From contig JBNKLQ010000213.1 of NCBI GenBank assembly GCA_050292445.1, positions 1 to 10,914 of the forward strand: a DNA stretch of 10,914 nt, read 5' to 3'. Numbering within the stretch: the stretch's first letter is position 1; each line of letters begins with the position of its first letter. The notes under the pieces were generated by a model. It worked only from the letters and a program-made list of their open reading frames with translations. It was not told the origin of the DNA and made no database searches. Positions 6,403-10,914 of the stretch are shown here, piece after piece. This DNA is from Leptofilum sp050292445 (GTDB lineage: Bacteria; Chloroflexota; Anaerolineae; Promineifilales; Promineifilaceae). The position numbers and the translations under genes are program-made.

Positions 6403-7248
6403 CTACCATTCCCTGCGTCGCCGCATAATTGTGCGAAAAACCGTGGCTACCAGGGTCAGCGAAAGGACAATCAACAAAAGCACCAGAGCTGTACCGTACT
6501 GAATTTGCAGCGGCATCCCAGGCACCTGGGTGGAAATGACAAAAAGATGGTAAGGCAAGGCCATCGTCTGATCAAAGATGGAGTTGGGCAGCTCTGGCAG
6601 GTAAAATGCCGCCACCGTAAACAGAATCGGGGCCGTTTCCCCGGCGGCGCGGCTCAACCCCAAAATGATGCCAGTGATGATGCCGGGCAGCGCATGGGGC
6701 AGCACCTGATGCCGAATCGTTTGCCAACGCGTGGCCCCCAGGCTTAGGCTTACCGTGCGAAATTCGGACGGAACGGAGCGAATCGCTTCTTCCGCCGTGC
6801 TGATGAGCACCGGCAGGGTCATCAACCCCAGGGTGAGCGAACCGGCCAAAATGGAGGTGCCAAAGTTGAGGAAAAGGACAAACGCCCCCAGGCCAAACAA
6901 ACCGTACACAATCGAGGGGATGCCCGCTAAATTTACAATTGCCAGGCGGATAGTGCGGGTCAAACGATTGTCACCTGCATATTCAGCCAGGTATATGGCA
7001 GCGCCAATGCCAAGCGGTATGGCAGCAACGGCCGTTCCCAATGTCAAAAACAGCGTGCCCAAAATAGCTGGCAGCAGCCCACCTTCTGTCATGCCATTAC
7101 GCGGTGGCTGGCTTAAAAATTCCCAACTTATGGCCCCAATGCCATTGTAAAACAGGAAGCCAATCACATAGATAATGGGCAAAATAACAATAATGGCGAT
7201 GGTGGTGATAACGGCCGTTGCGATCTTCTGCGTTTGTTGGCGCTTCAT
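6403..7248 (-). CDS. pstA: phosphate ABC transporter permease PstA
   Basis: Inner-membrane permease of the Pst importer, 281 residues, with about six helices; the first is about 9-33. The family region LAIVNLAGIPSIVYGLFGLG (about 102-121) is present. So is the cytoplasmic coupling (EAA) loop, SEFRTVSLSLGATRWQTIRH (about 141-160), which docks on a PstB subunit. Residues SRAAGETAPILF (about 179-190) match the PstA signature. It pairs with PstC to form the channel. The ATG overlaps the pstC stop as ATGA (bases 7248-7245), which indicates translational coupling. The pstB2 start follows 6 bp after its stop. A basic C-terminus (RRRREW) ends on the cytoplasmic side. Confidence 0.95.
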   Translation of the reverse strand: MKRQQTQKIATAVITTIAIIVILPIIYVIGFLFYNGIGAISWEFLSQPPRNGMTEGGLLPAILGTLFLTLGTAVAAIPLGIGAAIYLAEYAGDNRLTRTIRLAIVNLAGIPSIVYGLFGLGAFVLFLNFGTSILAGSLTLGLMTLPVLISTAEEAIRSVPSEFRTVSLSLGATRWQTIRHQVLPHALPGIITGIILGLSRAAGETAPILFTVAAFYLPELPNSIFDQTMALPYHLFVISTQVPGMPLQIQYGTALVLLLIVLSLTLVATVFRTIMRRRREW

Positions 7249-8165
7249 TTGCGTTTACGCTCCCCACGACTGCCATTGCCCACCAGCCAAGTAGCCAGCG
7301 AATTAATGGCAAAGGTAATCAGAAACAAAATAATGCCCAAGCCAAACAAAACATGGTAATGGGTGCTGCCCTGCGCCACTTCGCCCATTTCGGCGGCAAT
7401 AGTCGCTGTCAACGTTCGCACCGGCTGGAAAAAGATGCTGGCATCCAGCGGCGGCAAATTTGCCGCGTTGCCCGTCACCAGCAGCACCGCCATCGTCTCG
7501 CCAATGGCCCGGCCGATGCCCAGCATAATGGCAATAACGATACCGGAGCGCGCCGCAGGCAGCACCACGCGCCAAATCGTTTGCCATTTGGTGGCTCCCA
7601 GCGCCAGCGCCCCGTCGCGGTACTCCTTGGGCACCACATAAAGAGCATCTTCCGTGATGCTGATGATGGTGGGGAGCGCCATGTAAGCCAGAATGAGCGA
7701 ACCAGAAAAAGCAGTTAGCCCGGTAGCCGCACCCATACTCTGAATGAACGGAGCCAGGGAAACCCAGCCCAAAAAGCCCAGCACAATGGAAGGAATCCCG
7801 GCCAGCACTTCGATGATGGGCTTGAGGATTTCCCGCTGCCAGGTTGGGGCGATTTCACCGAGGTAAACGGCCGTAACCAGTCCCAACGGCACCGCAATCA
7901 AAACCGCCCCCACCGTCACTAGAAACGAACCGGCCAACAGGGGCAAAATGCCATACAAATCCTCAATGGGGTACCAGCGTCGGGCAAACAGTTCTTGCAA
8001 GGAAACTTCACCCAGCGTCGGTAGCCCTTCACGCAGCAAAAAAAAGAATATCAGCGCCATGATCACCACGGCCGATATTCCCGAGAGGCGAATCAAACTT
8101 TCAATTATTTTTTCGCGCCAGCCGGGCAGCTGTGCCTTCGGTGGTGCAGGGACTTTTACGGTCAA
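7245..8165 (-). CDS. pstC: phosphate ABC transporter permease PstC
   Basis: Inner-membrane permease of the Pst importer, 306 residues from the chosen start, with about six helices; TM1 is about 28-44. Family marks are EVLAGIPSIVLGFLG (about 119-133), the coupling loop PKEYRDGALALGATKWQTIW (about 179-198) and GIGRAIGETMAVLLV. I chose TTG at 8165 because GGAGG stands 7 nt upstream, and because it leaves about 28 residues before TM1, as in typical PstC. A GTG at 8213 would add 16 residues and has only AGG at a 3-nt spacing. It cannot be ruled out. The stop overlaps the pstA start. A 108-bp palindromic element separates the gene from pstS upstream. Confidence 0.95.
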   Translation of the reverse strand: MTVKVPAPPKAQLPGWREKIIESLIRLSGISAVVIMALIFFFLLREGLPTLGEVSLQELFARRWYPIEDLYGILPLLAGSFLVTVGAVLIAVPLGLVTAVYLGEIAPTWQREILKPIIEVLAGIPSIVLGFLGWVSLAPFIQSMGAATGLTAFSGSLILAYMALPTIISITEDALYVVPKEYRDGALALGATKWQTIWRVVLPAARSGIVIAIMLGIGRAIGETMAVLLVTGNAANLPPLDASIFFQPVRTLTATIAAEMGEVAQGSTHYHVLFGLGIILFLITFAINSLATWLVGNGSRGERKRK

Positions 8166-8172
8166 ATCAAAT

Positions 8173-8177
8173 CCTCC
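8173..8177 (-). promoter_or_regulatory. ribosome binding site deciding the pstC start
   Basis: On the minus strand GGAGG is followed by the 7-nt spacer ATTTGAT and TTG. It lies inside the longer open frame that starts with GTG at 8213, so it is the main argument for the shorter PstC. Confidence 0.6.
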
Positions 8178-8254
8178 AAAGTAATGGGGCTCATATGGTT
8201 CGGCCCCACTCACTCACCTTGAGCAGCTCACTACAAGCTTTTACAGATGAGTTC

Positions 8255-8362
8255 ACTGAAAAAACAAACCGCAAAGGCGCGGAGAACGCAAAGATTTTTC
8301 TCTCGGAGTTGTAAGAACTCTGCGCTCTTTGCGTCTCTGCGGTGAAAAAGCCTTTTTTCAGT
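8255..8362. repeat. 108-bp MITE-like palindromic element between pstS and pstC
   Basis: The ends are a perfect 10-bp inverted repeat, ACTGAAAAAA at 8255-8264 and TTTTTTCAGT at 8353-8362. Inside are longer imperfect inverted arms that begin ACCGCAAAG (8268) and end CTCTGCGGT (8343). The core GCGCGGAGAACGCA is shared with the copy at 663-730. No open frame of note lies in it. In the leftward mRNA it folds as a large hairpin with a U-rich flank. It could therefore reduce read-through from pstS into pstC or protect the pstS transcript; this role is inference. Confidence 0.75.
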
Positions 8363-8393
8363 AGGTCCATGTCCGAAATTCTCTCTCTTTTAC

Positions 8394-9332
8394 TTATTCT
8401 CCAGCAGTCAGGGGAACAAAGCCGAGCCGGGTCACAATTTCCTGGCCTACGGGACTCATGATCCAGGCCAAATAATCGGCGATGTTGCCTTGTGGCTCAC
8501 CAGCGGTGTACATGAATAAATTGCGGGATAAGGGGTAATCACCCGAAGAAGCGGTGGCTACCGTGGGCATCACAAACGGATCATTGGTGGTGCGGGCTAC
8601 GGCAATGATTTTTTCGTGCGCCGGGTCCACATAGCCCAACCCATCGTAGCCAATGGCGTTGGGATTACGCCGCAACTCACTGGTGATTCCCACGGAAGAA
8701 GGCATCAGCAGCGTTTGTGGCGCAAAAATGTCTTCATTTTCCGAATCCCCTTCTCGCACGACTTCTTCCAAAAAGTAGACATGTGTACCGGAATTGGTCT
8801 CACGAGAGAGCAGCACAATCGGGGCATCCAGTCCGCCTACATCCTGCCAATTAGTGATGCGACCGGTGTACATATCGGCTAGCTGCTGGATGGTTAATTC
8901 ACTGACCGGATTGTCAGGATGCACAATCACCGCCAGGGCGTCGATGGCCACCACATGCTCAATCGGATCAAAACCGTTGGCCTGGGCTTCCTCAATTTCG
9001 CTCTCTTTCATGGATCTGGAGGCGTTGGCAATGTCTACGGTGCCATTGATCAACGAGGCAATGCCCGTGCCAGAACCGCCGCCAGTAACGGCAACAGTGA
9101 CATCTGGGGCAACCTCTTGGTAGGCCTCAGCCCAGGCCAGGGCAATATTGACCAGGGTATCTGACCCTTTGTTTTGAATGGCTCCACCTGAGGTCGTTTC
9201 ACCAGCTGAATTCGTTTCTGTGGGGCGGCATCCCCCCAGCAAAATCGAAACAACAAACAACAAGCTTGCAAGCCAAAATCCGTAACGGCCGTTCCAAAAC
9301 GCCGTCCTCTTCCCAATAATTATGTTTTTCAT
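8394..9332 (-). CDS. pstS: phosphate-binding lipoprotein PstS (first copy)
   Basis: Substrate-binding protein of the Pst importer, 312 residues, secreted and lipid-anchored. The N-terminus has basic residues, a hydrophobic stretch (about 19-34) and the lipobox LLGGC with the lipidated Cys35. Phosphate-loop motifs typical of PstS follow: NKGSDTL (54-60), TGGGSGTG (83-90), DIANASRSMKE (100-110) and SRETNSGTHVYF (176-187). The length and motifs fit the class of short PstS proteins (TIGR02136-like) rather than the E. coli type. It is the first gene of the leftward pst operon, 228 bp (by the pstC start used here) upstream of pstC. Purine-rich GAGGAAAGAG lies about 18-20 nt before the ATG, too far to be ideal. 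A candidate promoter and PHO-like boxes lie upstream. Confidence 0.95.
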   Translation of the reverse strand: MKNIIIGKRTAFWNGRYGFWLASLLFVVSILLGGCRPTETNSAGETTSGGAIQNKGSDTLVNIALAWAEAYQEVAPDVTVAVTGGGSGTGIASLINGTVDIANASRSMKESEIEEAQANGFDPIEHVVAIDALAVIVHPDNPVSELTIQQLADMYTGRITNWQDVGGLDAPIVLLSRETNSGTHVYFLEEVVREGDSENEDIFAPQTLLMPSSVGITSELRRNPNAIGYDGLGYVDPAHEKIIAVARTTNDPFVMPTVATASSGDYPLSRNLFMYTAGEPQGNIADYLAWIMSPVGQEIVTRLGFVPLTAGE

Positions 9333-9370
9333 AAGGTATGGCGGACTCTTTCCTCTAGTGTCGACACCAG

Positions 9371-9399
9371 ATTTTACTTGGCCTGGGAGACAGCCACAA
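9371..9399 (-). promoter_or_regulatory. candidate sigma-70 promoter of the leftward pst operon
   Basis: On the minus strand TTGTGG (9399-9394) and TAAAAT (9376-9371) are 17 bp apart, and pstS starts 39 bp further on. The -35 match is poor, as is usual for activated promoters. The paired TTAACA boxes at 9410-9426 lie just upstream of it, a suitable place for PhoB activation. Prediction by eye only. Confidence 0.4.
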
Positions 9400-9409
9400 C
9401 CAAACTTTG

Positions 9410-9509
9410 TTAACAGATTGTTAACAACGGCCGTTTAACGCGATTTTGTTAAACGGCCGTTTACCAAACCATAGCCAACCCTTAACCAAAAATGCCCTGA
9501 ATATTAACA
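9410..9509. promoter_or_regulatory. cluster of TTAACA-like repeats, candidate PHO boxes shared by both pstS genes
   Basis: TTAACA occurs at 9410-9415 and 9421-9426, spaced by exactly 5 bp (an 11-bp period). Further copies follow: TTTAAC (9434-9439), TTAAAC (9449-9454), TTTACC (9460-9465), TTAACC (9482-9487) and TTAACA (9504-9509). Steps among the last four are 11, 22 and 22 bp, so they lie on one face of the helix. TTAACA-N5-TTAACA is the known arrangement of Bacillus PhoP boxes, and cyanobacterial PHO boxes use CTTAACC-like repeats with the same period. A -10-like TAAACT lies at 9519-9524, 9 bp after the last box, toward the rightward pstS. Confidence 0.6.
9426..9461. repeat. 14-bp perfect inverted repeat containing two ACGGCCGT copies
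   Basis: AACGGCCGTTTAAC (9426-9439) and its exact complement GTTAAACGGCCGTT (9448-9461) are separated by 8 bp. Each arm combines the dispersed ACGGCCGT octamer with one TTAAC hexamer of the PHO-like cluster, so it may be an operator or a cruciform within the divergent promoter region. Confidence 0.7.
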
Positions 9510-9558
9510 ACCCCCAGCTAAACTCCACTCACAGTTTTACAAAAAAATCAGGCAACCC

Positions 9559-9590
9559 AAGCGCAGCATCTCTATCTGCGCTTTATTTTT
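9559..9590 (+). terminator. terminator-like hairpin in the leader of the second pstS
   Basis: AAGCGCAG (9559-9566) pairs with CTGCGCTT (9576-9583) across a 9-nt loop. The run TATTTTT follows. It has the form of an intrinsic terminator in the + direction, yet it lies 34 bp before the ATG of the rightward pstS, and no upstream + gene needs terminating. It could be a transcription attenuator of that gene or a stop for stray transcripts. Confidence 0.55.
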
Positions 9591-9624
9591 GCTAACAACA
9601 TTTTAGGAATTCAGGAGAAGAAAC

Positions 9625-10689
9625 ATGCGTTTGAAACTATTAGCTCTATTAACTCTCACTCTGGCCTTGTTGGTGGCCTGTGGCGGCGGTTCCGACACCA
9701 CCGAACCAGAAACCATCACCGAAACCGTGCAGGTTGAAGTGACACGCACCGTCACCGAACCAGAAACTGTAGTTGAAACCGTTACCGAAACAGAAACGGT
9801 TGTTGAGACAGTTGAAGTCTTAGCGTTACCAGCTGTCGATCCCCTGGCCGTCACGGGCGATGTTGTCTCCGCCGGTAGCTCCACTGTCTTCCCGCTGGCA
9901 GAAGCCGTGGCTGAACTATTCCGCAACGAAGGCTACAGTGACAACATCACCATCGACTCGATTGGTTCCGGCGCTGGCTTTGAGCGCTTCTGTGTCGCTG
10001 GCGAAACCGATGTTTCCAACGCCAGCCGTCCGATTAAAGAGAGTGAAGTTGAATCTTGTGCGGCAATCGGCCGGACGCCCATCGAGTTCCGCGTCGGCAC
10101 CGATGCCCTGGCGGTAACCGTCAGCGCCGAGAATGACTTTGCCACCGACGTAACACTGGAAGAACTGGCGCTCATTTTCTCCACAGCCGAAACCTGGGCT
10201 GATGTTCGCCCCGATTGGCCAGCTGAACCAATTCAGCGCTTCATCCCTGGCACTGACTCTGGCACCTTCGACTACTTCGTCGAAGAAATCTTTGAGGAAG
10301 ATGAAGGCCCCATCCTGGCAGCTGCCAACCTCCAGCTGTCTGAAGATGACAATGTATTGGTCCAGGGCATCACTGGCAGTCCGTATGCCATTGGCTTCTT
10401 CGGTTACGCTTACTACCAGGAGAATCAAGACACGCTGACCATTCTAAACATTGAAGGGGTTGAGCCAAGCGCCACCTCTGTGGAAGATGGCAGCTATGCA
10501 TTAGCACGGCCGTTATTCATCTATAGCGATGCCACGATTATGCAGGAAAAGCCACAGGTAGCAGCCTACATCAACTTCTTCCTCACAAATGTGAACGAGG
10601 TTATTGACGAGGTTGGTTACTTCCCAGCCAGTACAGCCGCTTTAAATCAGTCTAAAGTGAACTGGCTCAATGCAGTTCCCAATCCCTAG
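9625..10689 (+). CDS. pstS: phosphate-binding lipoprotein PstS (second copy, SphX-like)
   Basis: Secreted phosphate-binding lipoprotein of 354 residues. The signal peptide (1-18) ends in the lipobox LLVAC with Cys19. Residues 25-65 form a low-complexity Thr/Glu/Val spacer (repeats such as ETVVETV) that holds the binding domain off the membrane. The domain shows AGSSTVFPLAEAVAELF (83-99), SIGSGAGFERFC (112-123), SNASRPIKESE (131-141) and PGTDSGTFDYF (208-218). These resemble cyanobacterial SphX more than the first PstS here. Cys123 and Cys145 are placed to form a disulfide. AGGAG lies 7 nt before the ATG. The gene is divergent from the leftward pst operon and shares its control region. A hairpin terminator and a further gene follow, so it likely heads a second operon. 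Confidence 0.95.
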   Translation: MRLKLLALLTLTLALLVACGGGSDTTEPETITETVQVEVTRTVTEPETVVETVTETETVVETVEVLALPAVDPLAVTGDVVSAGSSTVFPLAEAVAELFRNEGYSDNITIDSIGSGAGFERFCVAGETDVSNASRPIKESEVESCAAIGRTPIEFRVGTDALAVTVSAENDFATDVTLEELALIFSTAETWADVRPDWPAEPIQRFIPGTDSGTFDYFVEEIFEEDEGPILAAANLQLSEDDNVLVQGITGSPYAIGFFGYAYYQENQDTLTILNIEGVEPSATSVEDGSYALARPLFIYSDATIMQEKPQVAAYINFFLTNVNEVIDEVGYFPASTAALNQSKVNWLNAVPNP

Positions 10690-10699
10690 TTGAATTACT

Positions 10700-10739
10700 G
10701 GAGAGTCGAGCACTTGATGCAAAGCGTGCTCGACTCTCC
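10700..10739 (+). terminator. strong hairpin after the second pstS
   Basis: GGAGAGTCGAGCAC (10700-10713) pairs perfectly over 14 bp with GTGCTCGACTCTCC (10726-10739) around a 12-nt loop, 11 bp after the stop codon. Only TT follows, so it lacks a full U-tract. It may be a partial terminator or a stabilising 3' hairpin that raises pstS over downstream genes. Confidence 0.65.
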
Positions 10740-10783
10740 TTACATGAGACAAAGCGTACAAACATTATCATAATCGACCAAGT

Positions 10784-10808
10784 GAGGAGACGGCCGTCTC
10801 CTCGTTTT
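10784..10808 (+). terminator. perfect palindrome followed by GTTTTG, terminator-like
   Basis: The 20-bp palindrome at 10784-10803 folds into an 8-bp stem, GAGGAGAC/GTCTCCTC, with loop GGCC. It is followed by GTTTTG. Its centre is a copy of the dispersed octamer ACGGCCGT. The short T-run makes termination possible but not certain. It lies 52 bp before the next start codon. Confidence 0.45.
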
Positions 10809-10860
10809 GCCGTCATCAATACACAGCAAAAGAATGGAATTTAGACGAAGGAGAAAGTCT

Positions 10861-10914
10861 ATGGCGACACAGAACCCAGCCCAACAAATGGTTGGGACAC
10901 AAGTGTCTCATGAT
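10861..10914 (+). CDS. start of next gene, truncated by the window end (possible second-system permease)
   Basis: ATG at 10861 opens 18 codons without a stop, beginning MATQNPAQQM. AGGAG lies 7 nt upstream (10849-10853). The visible part is polar and shows no motif. Its position after a pstS suggests a PstC-type permease with a cytoplasmic N-terminal tail, but this is inferred from gene order only. Confidence 0.6.
   Translation, partial: MATQNPAQQMVGTQVSHD

Noticed and set aside
7218..7718. 166-codon open frame on the + strand
   Set aside because: It lies antisense to pstC; the His/Gln/Arg-rich composition is typical of a shadow of a membrane protein gene.
8255..8362. Small insertion sequence with transposase
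   Set aside because: At 108 bp there is no room for a transposase and no protein motif; it is at most a non-autonomous element.
9916..10428. 170-codon open frame on the minus strand
   Set aside because: It lies antisense to the second pstS, which has clear PstS motifs in the other frame.

Overview
The window is about 10.9 kb of roughly 53-55% GC bacterial DNA. It is gene-dense and built mainly around phosphate uptake and its control. I tentatively place it in Chloroflexota (Anaerolineae-like). The reasons are the style of the lipoproteins (a Cys lipobox followed by a Thr/Glu/Val-rich spacer), the many palindromic repeats, and 21 copies of the palindrome ACGGCCGT, which I associate with that group from memory. 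There is no rRNA or marker gene to confirm this.

Left part (1-2545): the 3' portion of a multi-spanning membrane protein gene (+), which carries two palindromic repeats read through in frame. It converges with trpA (-), whose stop lies 4 bp away. A 204-bp spacer then separates trpA from a divergent two-component operon.

Centre (2546-4767, +): a PhoB-type response regulator and a PhoR-type histidine kinase, split by a 101-bp palindromic repeat.

Centre-right (4748-9332, -): a complete Pst phosphate importer transcribed in the order pstS, pstC, pstA, pstB2, pstB1. pstC, pstA and pstB2 are tightly packed. A 108-bp palindromic element sits between pstS and pstC, and a second palindromic repeat sits between the two pstB genes. 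The end of pstB1 overlaps the end of phoR by 20 bp on the opposite strand.

The most unusual point is that the two PstB ATPases are defective in complementary places. PstB1 has every ATP-hydrolysis motif but its signature reads LNPGQ. PstB2 has a perfect LSGGQ but lacks the Q-loop glutamine and the catalytic glutamate. Together they would form a heterodimer with one good and one degenerate ATP site, whereas PstB is normally a homodimer.

Right part (9333-10914): a 292-bp divergent control region carries 11-bp-phased TTAACA-like hexamers (candidate PHO boxes), a candidate sigma-70 promoter for the leftward pstS, and a terminator-like hairpin in the leader of a second, SphX-like pstS (+). Two hairpins follow that gene, and then the first 18 codons of another gene, plausibly a permease of a second Pst system.

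Taken together, PhoR/PhoB would sense phosphate status and act on the PHO-like boxes to induce both pstS operons. trpA and the membrane protein are unrelated neighbours. No tRNA, rRNA, CRISPR array, transposase or phage gene was seen.
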